DNA from: Bradyrhizobium paxllaeri
GTDB lineage: Bacteria > Pseudomonadota > Alphaproteobacteria > Rhizobiales > Xanthobacteraceae
Direction of reading: 5' to 3'
Assembly (NCBI RefSeq): GCF_001693515.2
Contig: NZ_CP042968.1
Span: forward strand, 496,001 to 560,000
Length of the DNA: 64,000 bases
Positions 17,527 through 25,673 of the stretch are shown piece by piece. The notes beneath the pieces are model-generated. The model saw only the letters and a program-made list of their open reading frames with translations. It was not told the DNA's origin and searched no databases. The position numbers and the translations under genes were made by a program. Position 1 is the stretch's first letter. Every line of letters starts with the position of its first letter.

Positions 17527-18555
17527 CTAGCACTCCGCCAGCAGCACATCGAGATCGGCGGTGGAGCGCCGGCCGAGGTCGCCGGCATGCGCCCTGAGGA
17601 AGGCGTCGGCGCTCTTGCGTCCTTCTTCCCTGAGCAGTGAAACGAACTCCCATTCCGCGTTGAGTTTGGATGATGCGCCGAATTGCGTGAGCGCGTCGGT
17701 CATGATCCGGTGCGTGCGCATTCCGGCCCAGCGCGCGCCCTCGCCGTGCCCGGGGTCCGCCACCTGGCGCAGCAGCGCCATCATGCGCAATTCCTTCATC
17801 AGCGGCGAGTTGAAGGAGATTTCGTTGAGGCGGTTGAGGATCTCGTTTGCCGTGCGCGGCGGCTCCGGCCGTTCGCGCGGATTGATCTGCACCAGGATGG
17901 TGTCGCACGCGTCGCTTTCGCGCACCAGCGGCGTCAGCGTCGGATTGCCGGCATAGCCGCCATCCCAGAACGGTTCACCGTCGATCTCGATCGCGTGGAA
18001 CATGGTCGGCAGGCAGGCCGAGGCCAGCAGGACGTCGGCGGTGATCTCCTTGTTGCGGAAGATGCGGCCGCGGCCGGTGCGCACACTGGTCGCGGTGACG
18101 AAAAGCCTGATCGGCGCGCGGGCGAGCCGGTCGAAATCGATGCTCTCGGCGAGGATGGCGCGCAGCGGATTGAGGCCGAGCGGATTGAGATCATAGGGCG
18201 AAACCACGCGGGCCATCAGGTCCATGGCGACGTAGGCGGGCGAGGTGTCGAGCGTCCAGCGGCCCATCATCCGGTCGAGCGGCGAGCGCTGCAGCGGGCT
18301 GAACGCCGCAGCCTGCGACACGCGCCGCCAATAGGCCGCGAGCGCTGCCCGCGCGCCTTCGGCTCCGCCTTGCGTCCACCCGTCGGCCACTAGGGCTGCA
18401 TTCATCGCGCCCGCCGAGGTGCCGGAAATCGCCTCGATCCGCAGCCACGGCTCCTCGGTCAGCCGATCGAGCACGCCCCAGGTGAACGCCCCATGGGAGC
18501 CGCCGCCCTGCAAGGCGAGGTCCACCAGGACAGGTTCGCGCGCTGTTTCGTCCAT
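17527..18555 (-). CDS. Patatin-like phospholipase
   Basis: 342 aa cytoplasmic lipid acyl hydrolase. The oxyanion-hole motif GGGSHG is at residues 17-22, the nucleophile elbow GTSAG at 45-49 (Ser47) and the catalytic aspartate in DGGYAGNP near 198, giving the Ser-Asp dyad. The ATG at 18555 follows GAGGG by about 6 nt; the longer reading from a GTG at 18588 lacks a ribosome site. It lies between a LapA-like gene and a GntP-type permease in a same-strand run; the membrane theme suggests lipid turnover. Confidence 0.9.
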   Translation of the reverse strand: MDETAREPVLVDLALQGGGSHGAFTWGVLDRLTEEPWLRIEAISGTSAGAMNAALVADGWTQGGAEGARAALAAYWRRVSQAAAFSPLQRSPLDRMMGRWTLDTSPAYVAMDLMARVVSPYDLNPLGLNPLRAILAESIDFDRLARAPIRLFVTATSVRTGRGRIFRNKEITADVLLASACLPTMFHAIEIDGEPFWDGGYAGNPTLTPLVRESDACDTILVQINPRERPEPPRTANEILNRLNEISFNSPLMKELRMMALLRQVADPGHGEGARWAGMRTHRIMTDALTQFGASSKLNAEWEFVSLLREEGRKSADAFLRAHAGDLGRRSTADLDVLLAEC

Positions 18556-18593
18556 CGTCACCCTCGCTGGCCGGAGATGAAACGACACTCAAT

Positions 18594-18824
18594 TCAGGAC
18601 GTTCCGAAACCCTCTCTCGACTCTTCGTAGGATCGACGCAGCAGCGCGAACAGGCTGCCGCCCGTCGCCGCGCCCAGCAGGTAGGCGACGGCGGCCAGCA
18701 GCGCGAGCGGCACGCGGGCGTTAAAGCCGAGAAACGACATGGTGACGATCTCGAAATTCTGCAGCGCGAAGATGACGGTCGCGGCGACGAACAGAATGAT
18801 GACGGCGAGGTAGATCCAGCGCAT
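18594..18824 (-). CDS. LapA-domain small membrane protein
   Basis: 76 aa with two hydrophobic segments: MRWIYLAVIILFVAATVIFA near the N-terminus and VPLALLAAVAYLLGAATGGS. The central QNFEIVTMSFLGF element matches the lipopolysaccharide-assembly LapA family (DUF1049). GGGAGG precedes the ATG by 6 nt. It lies between hdeD-like and patatin genes on the same strand. An envelope role is likely by family. Confidence 0.8.
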   Translation of the reverse strand: MRWIYLAVIILFVAATVIFALQNFEIVTMSFLGFNARVPLALLAAVAYLLGAATGGSLFALLRRSYEESREGFGTS

Positions 18825-18881
18825 GGGCGCCTCCCTTCGTCGATCAGGAGACTGCGCCGCGCGCAGTCCGCGGACCACAGC

Positions 18882-19451
18882 TCAGCGAGCGCGGCGCAAG
18901 CCGAAACCGAGCCCGATATAGCCGGCGCCGGCCATGATGAGGTCGATGCCGAGGAACAAGCCGAGGATATAGAGGCTCGACACCGGCCAGCGCGCCAGGA
19001 TCAGCAGGCCGAGCAGAAGCGTGATCACGCCTGACAGCGCCACCCAGATCCAGGGCGTTTCCCGTTTCATGCTGAAGGCCAGCACGATCCGCATGATGCC
19101 CGAGACCACCAGCGATGCGCCGAGGATCAGTGTCAGCAGCACTGCGGCGAGCAGCGGATTCTGGAACGTGACGAAGCCGCCGATGATGTAGAGCACGCCG
19201 AGCAGGGCCCAGAGCAGGAATTTACCCCAGGTCTTGATCTGGAAGGCGCTGATCACCTCGGCGACGCCGGCGATGATCATCATGATGCCGACGACAAAGA
19301 CGCTGACGACGGTGGCCGTCGCGACGCTGCCAAGCGCGATGAACCCGGCGAACAGATAGACGACGCCGAGCGCGACGATCCACCCCCATTTGGCGCGCAG
19401 CGGCGCCGTATCCGAAGCGGCTGTATTCACGGTGTCTGAAGTGCTGGTCAT
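18882..19451 (-). CDS. HdeD-family membrane protein
   Basis: 189 aa with six hydrophobic segments in three pairs, the HdeD/DUF308 layout (WIVALGVVYLFAGFIAL, FLLWALLGVLYIIGGFVTF, YILGLFLGIDLIMAGAGYI). E. coli HdeD is linked to acid resistance; outside enterics the role is general membrane stress, by family only. AGGAC/GGAGGA precedes the ATG. It probably heads the run hdeD-lapA-patatin-GntP. Confidence 0.88.
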   Translation of the reverse strand: MTSTSDTVNTAASDTAPLRAKWGWIVALGVVYLFAGFIALGSVATATVVSVFVVGIMMIIAGVAEVISAFQIKTWGKFLLWALLGVLYIIGGFVTFQNPLLAAVLLTLILGASLVVSGIMRIVLAFSMKRETPWIWVALSGVITLLLGLLILARWPVSSLYILGLFLGIDLIMAGAGYIGLGFGLRRAR

Positions 19452-19665
19452 GACGGTCCTCCGATACGAAAACCTATCCGACGTCAGTATGCCGGTCCTT
19501 CGACGCGACAGCGCGCGGGATGCTCGAGAGGTGGATATTAGCGCAACTGCGCGTTGCGATCACCCCGATTTCGGTGTTTTCGGCCGCGATTTCGTCCACG
19601 CGGCCTTGCCGCGGCATGATGCTGGTCGCCCCGTTGGGGGACGATTATTGAGCGGTAGCGATCCG

Positions 19666-19827
19666 CTAGATCAGCTTCATCCCCTTCAGGCTCGAATGCC
19701 CGTTCTTGCCGACGATGATGTCGTCGTGCACGGCAATGCCGACCTGGGTGGCGATCTGGACGGTCGCCTTGATCATCTGGATATCCGCGTGCCATGGCGA
19801 GGGATTGCGCGACAAGACACTTCGCAT
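19666..19827 (-). pseudogene. radC C-terminal fragment (duplicated remnant)
   Basis: The reverse strand reads a 53-codon frame ending [25 protein letters not shown], nearly identical to the end of the full radC 400 bp upstream ([21 protein letters not shown]). The N-terminal seven-eighths of RadC are missing, and the metal motif [14 protein letters not shown] is reduced to RNPSPWHAD, so it cannot be active. GGAGG lies 8 nt before the ATG, so a short peptide could still be made. It looks like a partial duplication or the relic of a second radC. Confidence 0.8.
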
Positions 19828-19860
19828 AAACAACGCCTCCGGCGACTGATCCTCACGAGC

Positions 19861-19890
19861 AAAGGGCCGCCCATTTTGAGGCGGCCCTTT
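19861..19890. terminator. Strong hairpin, probable rho-independent terminator
   Basis: An 11-bp perfect stem (AAAGGGCCGCC with GGCGGCCCTTT) encloses an 8-nt loop. The stem ends in TTT in both directions. It lies just downstream of the small minus-strand gene ending at 19938 and upstream of the radC remnant, and would separate the two transcripts. Confidence 0.65.
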
Positions 19891-19937
19891 GTGCCTGGAT
19901 GGCGGTTCGACCGTGCCATCGCGCTATGGTCGCCGAA

Positions 19938-20108
19938 TCAATCGAACAGCACCTTGGTTCGCACCTCGTTGCCGGCTAATCTGTCGATTTCAGCAAGCGC
20001 CATCGCGCTCCTCAGTTCCTCGAGCCAATCGAGAAATTTGTCGACCAGGTGCCCCGGGCTCATCGAAAGCGCCGCGCCGCCTATTCGCCCTGCTAGCTGA
20101 TTCATCAT
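19938..20108 (-). CDS. Small hypothetical protein
   Basis: 56 aa: MMNQLAGRIGGAALSMSPGH, then an amphipathic helical stretch (LVDKFLDWLEELRSAMALAE) and IDRLAGNEVRTKVLFD. AGAGGGG lies about 6 nt before the ATG, and a good terminator follows the stop. The spacing between radC and its remnant and the presence of both signals argue for a real gene. I do not recognise the family. Confidence 0.5.
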   Translation of the reverse strand: MMNQLAGRIGGAALSMSPGHLVDKFLDWLEELRSAMALAEIDRLAGNEVRTKVLFD

Positions 20109-20222
20109 CGATCCCCTCTCATTCGAAAATGAGTTACCCCCTCTCATCCGCTGAACCACTCTCTCACGCATTCGGCAAAGCGCGAAGCGGAGAGTTAACA
20201 AATGGTAAATGCAGGCGATCAG

Positions 20223-20936
20223 CTAGATCAGCTTCATTCCCTTCAGGCTCGCGTGCCCGTTCTTGCCGACGATGATGTGGTCGTGCACGGCGATGCCAAG
20301 CGGCTTTGCGATCTCGACGATCGCCTTGGTCATGTGGATGTCGGCCTGCGACGGCGTCGGATCGCCGCTTGGATGATTGTGCACCAGGATCAGCGCGGTC
20401 GCCGATAGTTCGAGCGCGCGCTTGATCACCTCGCGCGGATAGACCGGCGTGTGGTCGATGGTGCCGGTCTGCTGGATTTCGTCGGCGATGAGTTGATTGC
20501 GCTTGTCGAGGAACAGCAGGCGGAATTGCTCCTTGTCGGCAAACGCCATTCCACTCCGGCAATATTCGATCACGTCGTTCCACGACGACAGTGCGATCTT
20601 GCGCCTGATTTCGCCTTTGGCCACCCGGCTCGCGGCAGCGGCGAGCAGCTTGATCTGGTTGATCGAGGCCTCGCCGATGCCGTCGACCTCGCGCAGGCGC
20701 CCGACAGGCGCGTGAATGACCTCGGCGAAGGAGCCGAATTTCTTCAACAGCGCTTTCGCCAGCGGTTTGGTGTCGCGCCGGGGCAGGGCCGGGAAGAGCG
20801 CCATCTCCAGGAGCTCGTAATCGCTCAGGGCCTCCGGCCCCGCGCCATAGAAGCGCTCGCGCAGGCGTTCGCGGTGGCCGTGATAATGCGGCGTCTCGGT
20901 GGGTTGATCGGGAGGATTGCTGGTCCTAGCGGGCAT
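20223..20936 (-). CDS. radC: RadC family JAB-domain protein
   Basis: 237 aa. A helix-hairpin-helix region ([18 protein letters not shown], about residues 84-101) precedes the MPN+/JAB metalloprotease-like domain with the zinc motif [14 protein letters not shown] near 180-193 and the C-terminal [18 protein letters not shown]. RadC was named as a DNA repair protein, but its repair role is doubtful; the JAB fold suggests a hydrolase. The start at 20936 gives typical family length; an in-frame ATG at 21011 would add 25 unconserved residues. It lies near map on the same strand, a neighbourhood I recall in this group. A truncated copy of its end lies downstream. Confidence 0.9.
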   Translation of the reverse strand: MPARTSNPPDQPTETPHYHGHRERLRERFYGAGPEALSDYELLEMALFPALPRRDTKPLAKALLKKFGSFAEVIHAPVGRLREVDGIGEASINQIKLLAAAASRVAKGEIRRKIALSSWNDVIEYCRSGMAFADKEQFRLLFLDKRNQLIADEIQQTGTIDHTPVYPREVIKRALELSATALILVHNHPSGDPTPSQADIHMTKAIVEIAKPLGIAVHDHIIVGKNGHASLKGMKLI

Positions 20937-21052
20937 CGGCCGTAACCATGCCGTGCCCGCGAGCTTTTGCAACTCTAAAGTGCGAGCGCATTTGAGGAAA
21001 AGGCGCCGCACAGAGCACGGCGCCTTCGGATCATTTCAATTCTTGCCTGCGA

Positions 21053-22012
21053 TCAGGCCTTCACGGCGGCGAACGCATAGCCGTTGCCGTCCTTGGTCAG
21101 CGTGCCGACATTCGGGAAGCCGAAATGATAGCCGGCGATCATGCCCTTTTCGGCGATGACGCGGTCGAAGAAGGCGCGCCGCGTCGCTTCCGCCTTCGGC
21201 CCATCCGCATCGAATGCCGAGAACCAGCCTGGATTTCTGACGAACAGCTGGTGGATGCCGGTGACATCGCTCTGGATGAACAATTGCTGCCCGCCGGACG
21301 CAACGAGGAACGACATGTGGCCGACGGTATGGCCGGGGGTCGCGATGGCCTTCACGCCCGGCGCGATGTCGGCGCCGTCATTGTACTGCTTGACGTTCTT
21401 CCAGGTCGGGAAGGTTGCCTGAATCCGCTTGATGAACGGACGGTTGGCTTCCGGCACCTTCTCCACCAGCGCCGGATCGGTCGCGAACTTGAACTCCACC
21501 TCGGGCATCAGGATTTCCGCGTTCGGAAATACCTGCGCGCTGGTCTCCTTCACCCACAGGCCGGAGATGTGATCGGGATGGAAATGCGAGATCACCACCG
21601 TGGAGACGGTTGCCGGATCGAGGCCGGCCGCCTTCATGTTGTCGGCGAGCTTGCCCACGGTCGGCGGCCCGTTGCCGCCGAAGCCGGTATCGAACAGGAT
21701 AACCTTGCCGCCGGTGCGGATCGCGGTGACGGTGAAGGGGTTGGCGATCTTGTCAGGCCCGATGCCTGCGGCGGTCAGCGCCTTCTTGACATCGTCGAGC
21801 GAGGCGTTCTTCACCATGCCTTCGGTGACCGTACGTTCGATGGTGCCGTCATGCAGGCTGAACACCTCGATGTCGCCGACCTTGTATTTGAGGCTGTCTG
21901 CGGCGCGCTGCGCATGCGCCGCGCCGATGAATGAAACCGGTCCCTTGAGGCCGAAAACCAGCGCCGCCCCCGCGCTCCCGAGGACCAGATCGCGACGTGA
22001 AATCTCGAACAT
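21053..22012 (-). CDS. Tat-exported MBL-fold metallo-hydrolase
   Basis: 319 aa. The N-terminus MFEISRRDLVLGSAGAALVF is a twin-arginine signal. The metallo-beta-lactamase motif HFHPDHISG lies near residue 141-149, with DTGFGGNG before it, TPGHTVGH near 228 and the later Asp in QSDVTG. It binds two metals and hydrolyses an ester or lactone; the substrate is unknown (quorum-lactone, aryl-sulfate-like and glyoxalase-type relatives exist). The ATG at 22012 places the Tat motif at the N-terminus. Monocistronic by spacing. Confidence 0.88.
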   Translation of the reverse strand: MFEISRRDLVLGSAGAALVFGLKGPVSFIGAAHAQRAADSLKYKVGDIEVFSLHDGTIERTVTEGMVKNASLDDVKKALTAAGIGPDKIANPFTVTAIRTGGKVILFDTGFGGNGPPTVGKLADNMKAAGLDPATVSTVVISHFHPDHISGLWVKETSAQVFPNAEILMPEVEFKFATDPALVEKVPEANRPFIKRIQATFPTWKNVKQYNDGADIAPGVKAIATPGHTVGHMSFLVASGGQQLFIQSDVTGIHQLFVRNPGWFSAFDADGPKAEATRRAFFDRVIAEKGMIAGYHFGFPNVGTLTKDGNGYAFAAVKA

Positions 22013-22161
22013 TGCCCTTGCTCCCTTTATTTGATCCCTAGCCCGCCAGAGCCTTCTCTTCCGGAAGACTCGCGCAGTACTACCCCGGACAAGGCGAGCT
22101 ATTCCGGTGCGCTCCCGCTTCAATTGCAGGCATGTTGCTGCATCGCAGCGTCCCTACGCCC

Positions 22162-23119
22162 TCAGCAAATGCGAGGCATTTGCAAACAGGGCTCGCGGCC
22201 AGGGCGGCCAACGCGGAACGCTTCGATGAAGCCGCCGTCCTTCTGAGTCACGAAGACGGTTTTGCCGTCAGGACCGCCAAAGGTGAGGTTGGTCGGCTCC
22301 TTGCCGCGCAGCGGTATCTCGCGCTCGAGCGATCCGTCGGCGCCGATCACGGCGATGGTGCCGGCGGAAAGCCGGGCGAGATAGATCCGGCCGTCGACGT
22401 CGGTGCGCAGGCCGTCGACCTCGAAATCCGCAAACCCCCGGATCAGCCGTGGATCGAGCAGTTTGCTGCCGTCGAGCCGATACGCCCATACCTGCCGCGA
22501 ATTGGATTCGCTCACATACAGGGTGACGCCTTCAGGGCTGAGGTCGATGCCGTTGGTCACGCCAAGGCGCCTGGTGGAGGACATCACCTCACCTTGGCCC
22601 TTGCCATCAGGCCCACGGGTAATGCGCCAGATCTGGCCGCCCCGCGGGCGATGCAAATCTGGGGTCGCTGGCATAGAGCGTGCCGTCCGCCGCGATCGCG
22701 AGGTCGTTCGGCTGATTGAACCGGTCGGAATGAAAGTAGATTCGCGGCGTGGTTTCGCCTGATGCGATGACCCACACATTGTGCTTCTTGAAATCGGCAA
22801 TGTACATCCGCCCATCACGGTCGAAGCGAATGCCATTGCCGATGCTGCCCGCGGGAAGCGATGTTAAGAGCTGGGATTGCGAGGCGCCGGGCGCGACCTT
22901 GCCGATGGTGCCGCGCTGTCGAAAATTGACGACGTAGAGGTTGCCGGATGCGTCGACCGCGGGACCTTCGATGCCGGACGTGTACTCGCCCTGTGGCGTA
23001 ATCCGCTTGCTCGCAAACAACTCATCCTCGGCGGCAGCGATTGGGACTGCGAAAAAAGCAACCCATGCGATCAGGCAGGTCGCGGCAAATCCCGCTCGAA
23101 GGCCTCGTTCCCGGGTCAT
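22162..23119 (-). pseudogene. SMP-30/gluconolactonase-like beta-propeller protein, single frameshift
   Basis: The first part (signal peptide MTRERGLRAGFAATCLIAWV, then SGIEGPAVDASGNLYVVNF and NGIRFDRDGRMYIADF) runs to the motif DPRFASPAG in one frame. The rest (GGQIWRITRGPDG, VTNGIDLSPEG, YVSESNSRQVWAYRLDG, PTNLTFGGPDGKTVFVTQ) is in another. Dropping one G from the GGGG run at 22640-22643 (minus strand) restores a continuous 318-aa SMP-30/LRE-type reading across the join. It is therefore a recent one-base insertion, a phase-variable tract or a sequencing error. Intact, it would be an exported lactonase-like enzyme. Confidence 0.85.
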
Positions 23120-23199
23120 CACCGCCTGTCCATGCTGCAATGCCATCGGCGCAAGCGCGCTTCCCGGGGATGCGAGCAGGTCCGGCTAAAGGCGCCGCC

Positions 23200-24024
23200 T
23201 CAGACGGTGACGTACGGCTTCTCGCCGTGGCGCTCCGACAGCGTGAAGATCTCGACGCCGGTCGCGGTCACGCCGACCGAATGCTCGAACTGCGCCGACA
23301 GTGAGCGGTCGCGCGTCACCGCGGTCCAGCCGTCGGACAGGATCTTTACATGCGGCTTGCCGAGATTGATCATCGGCTCGATGGTGAAGAACATGCCGGG
23401 CTTCAGCATCGCGCCTTCGCCGGGCCGGCCGATATGGATGATATTGGGCTCGTCGTGGAACAAGCGCCCGAGGCCATGGCCGCAGAAATCGCGCACCACG
23501 CTCATGCCCTGCGGCTCGACGAAGCTCTGGATGGCGTGGCCGATGTCGCCGGTGGTGGCGCCGGGCTTCACCGCGGCGATGCCGCGCATCATCGCCTCAT
23601 AGGTGACCTCGATCAGCCGCTCCGCCTTGCGGGCGATCGGGCCGATCACATACATGCGGCTGGAATCGCCATACCAGCCGTCGACGATGAAGGTGACGTC
23701 GATATTGACGATGTCGCCCTCTTTCATCGCGCGGTCGCCGGGCATGCCGTGGCAGACCACGTGATTGATCGAGGTGCAGGTCGAGTAGCGGTAGCCGCGA
23801 TACATCAGCGTCGCCGGATAGGCGCCATGGCTGAAGGCGAAGTCGCGGACGAATTCGTCGATCCGGGAAGTCGGGACACCCGCCTTGACGATGTCGGTGA
23901 GTTCGTCGAGGCATTTGGCGACCAGCGCGCCGGCCTTGCGCATGCCGGCGAAGCCGCTGGCGCCATGCAGCTTGATCTGGCCGGTTTTTCGCAAGGAGGT
24001 ATCTGTTGCTTCGATATAGCTCAT
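23200..24024 (-). CDS. map: Type I methionine aminopeptidase
   Basis: 274 aa. Removes the initiator methionine from nascent proteins. The five metal ligands can be placed in NIDVTFIVDGWYGDSS (two Asp), CGHGLGRLFHDEPN (His), TIEPMI (Glu) and QFEHSVGV (Glu). Length is slightly above E. coli MetAP (264 aa) because of a short N-terminal extension; no zinc-finger domain. Essential housekeeping gene; it stands alone, with the frameshifted SMP-30 gene 80 bp downstream. Confidence 0.97.
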   Translation of the reverse strand: MSYIEATDTSLRKTGQIKLHGASGFAGMRKAGALVAKCLDELTDIVKAGVPTSRIDEFVRDFAFSHGAYPATLMYRGYRYSTCTSINHVVCHGMPGDRAMKEGDIVNIDVTFIVDGWYGDSSRMYVIGPIARKAERLIEVTYEAMMRGIAAVKPGATTGDIGHAIQSFVEPQGMSVVRDFCGHGLGRLFHDEPNIIHIGRPGEGAMLKPGMFFTIEPMINLGKPHVKILSDGWTAVTRDRSLSAQFEHSVGVTATGVEIFTLSERHGEKPYVTV

Positions 24025-24138
24025 GGGCGGGTCATGCTTCGGGAACGGAAAAGGGCTGATTTGAACGTCTAATTTAATGATCCGACTGCTCAGTGCAAGC
24101 CAAGGTTGGGACTCCGGGACGCCTTAAAAAGCTTGCAT

Positions 24139-25455
24139 CTAGCCGGAGACCTCCACCACCTGCTCGACCGGCAGCGCGCCGCCGCGGACGCGGATTTCGC
24201 GGACCGGATAGGGAACGCGGATGCCCTCGCGCTTGAAGGCGTCCCACAGCGCCAGCATCACCTCGCTCTTGACGTTGTCGAGGCCATCAGGATCGGGCAT
24301 CCAGAAGGTCAGGGAGAACTTCATTCCGGCCTCGGCGAACTCGGTCAGGATGCAGTTCGGGGGCTTGTTCTTGATGGCGCGCGGCACGGCGCCGGCAATG
24401 TCGATGGCGAGCTTGCATACCGCCCGCGGATCGGCGTCGTAATTGGTGCTGAACAGTACCTTCACCAGCGTGTTCTTGTCGGTATAGGTCCAGTTCACGA
24501 CCTTCTGCGTCACCAGATCCTCGTTCGGGATCAGGAACTCGCGGCCGTCGCCGGCGGCAACCGAGATGTAGCGCGTCTTCATGGCGCTGATCCGGCCCGA
24601 ACTGTCGCCGATGGTGACGAGGTCGCCAGGCTTCACCGACTTGTCCGCCAGCAGGATGATGCCTGAAATGAAATTGGCGACGATCTTCTGCAGGCCGAGA
24701 CCGATGCCGACGCCGGCCGCGCCGGTAAAAACCGCGAGCGCCGAAAGGTTGATGCCGACGGTACCGAGCGCGATGGCGATCGCCACCACCATCAGACCGA
24801 TGCGGATAATCTTGACCAGCAGCACCTGGACCGACGGCGTCAGGTCGCTGGCGCGGGTAATCCTGCTTTCGATGAAGTTGCTGGCGATGTTGGTCAGCCA
24901 AAGCGCCGCGATCAGCAGCGCGCCAGCCTTGATCAGCAGCAGCGGCGTCAGGCGCAAGCCGCCGATCTCGATCGCAAACGAATCCAGTGTGTCCGCCGCG
25001 GGGTCGAGCTGGCCGATGATGCTAAGCGCCGCGACGAACCATGCCGTTATCGACACCAGCTTGACGATGAAGGCGTTGCGGATCACCGAGGTTATGAGCC
25101 GGATCACGAGCCACGCCAGGGCCAGCTTGGCGGCGACCATCAGGAGGTAGCTGCGGCTCGGCCACGTCAGGTGGTACATCGTGACGCGCTCGGCGATCAC
25201 CAGGACCGCGAACACCGCGGTCGACGCGCTGCCGACCAGCACGCGGGCGAAATGCCGGAGCGGCAACGGCCAGCGCATCGCCAGCGACGTCATGTCGACC
25301 CGCGCGCGGATCGCCGCATCCGCCGCATAGGCGATGCCGGCGGCGGTCAGGATCAGCCCGAACTGCAGATAGAACCATGGCGAGGCGACCTCTGCACCGA
25401 CCGACCGCGCAGTCGATTGCAGAAACTCAATGACTTCCTTTGGGGCCATATCCAT
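24139..25455 (-). CDS. MscS-type mechanosensitive ion channel
   Basis: 438 aa inner-membrane protein. Five or so hydrophobic segments precede the pore helix TM3, visible as AVFTGAAGVGIGLGLQKIVANFISGIILL (read in two pieces, near residues 243-272) with the Gly/Ala packing of MscS, followed by the beta domain PGDLVTIGDSSGRI and IPNEDLVTQKVVNWT, then the C-terminal alpha/beta domain. It releases solutes on hypo-osmotic shock. The ATG at 25455 is chosen over a TTG/ATG farther upstream as the longest start giving a normal N-terminus; its ribosome site is weak. Divergent from the K+/H+ antiporter, both being ion-homeostasis genes. Confidence 0.92.
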   Translation of the reverse strand: MDMAPKEVIEFLQSTARSVGAEVASPWFYLQFGLILTAAGIAYAADAAIRARVDMTSLAMRWPLPLRHFARVLVGSASTAVFAVLVIAERVTMYHLTWPSRSYLLMVAAKLALAWLVIRLITSVIRNAFIVKLVSITAWFVAALSIIGQLDPAADTLDSFAIEIGGLRLTPLLLIKAGALLIAALWLTNIASNFIESRITRASDLTPSVQVLLVKIIRIGLMVVAIAIALGTVGINLSALAVFTGAAGVGIGLGLQKIVANFISGIILLADKSVKPGDLVTIGDSSGRISAMKTRYISVAAGDGREFLIPNEDLVTQKVVNWTYTDKNTLVKVLFSTNYDADPRAVCKLAIDIAGAVPRAIKNKPPNCILTEFAEAGMKFSLTFWMPDPDGLDNVKSEVMLALWDAFKREGIRVPYPVREIRVRGGALPVEQVVEVSG

Positions 25456-25673
25456 CGGTAAAATCTCGTCAGGTGTAGTGCAGGCAAATTTGATTCGAAA
25501 CGGTGGGCAGATTTCCACAAACGGGCCGGGCGGACCATCGATACATGGGCCGGCCAAGCCAATTAAGCCCTTAAATCAGGGCACATTGCCGCGATCGCAG
25601 AAATGGGTTGGCGATCAAGTGTGGCAACGATAAGGATGCAATTGCAAGTATTTGCGATCATTTAAAGAGGTTC

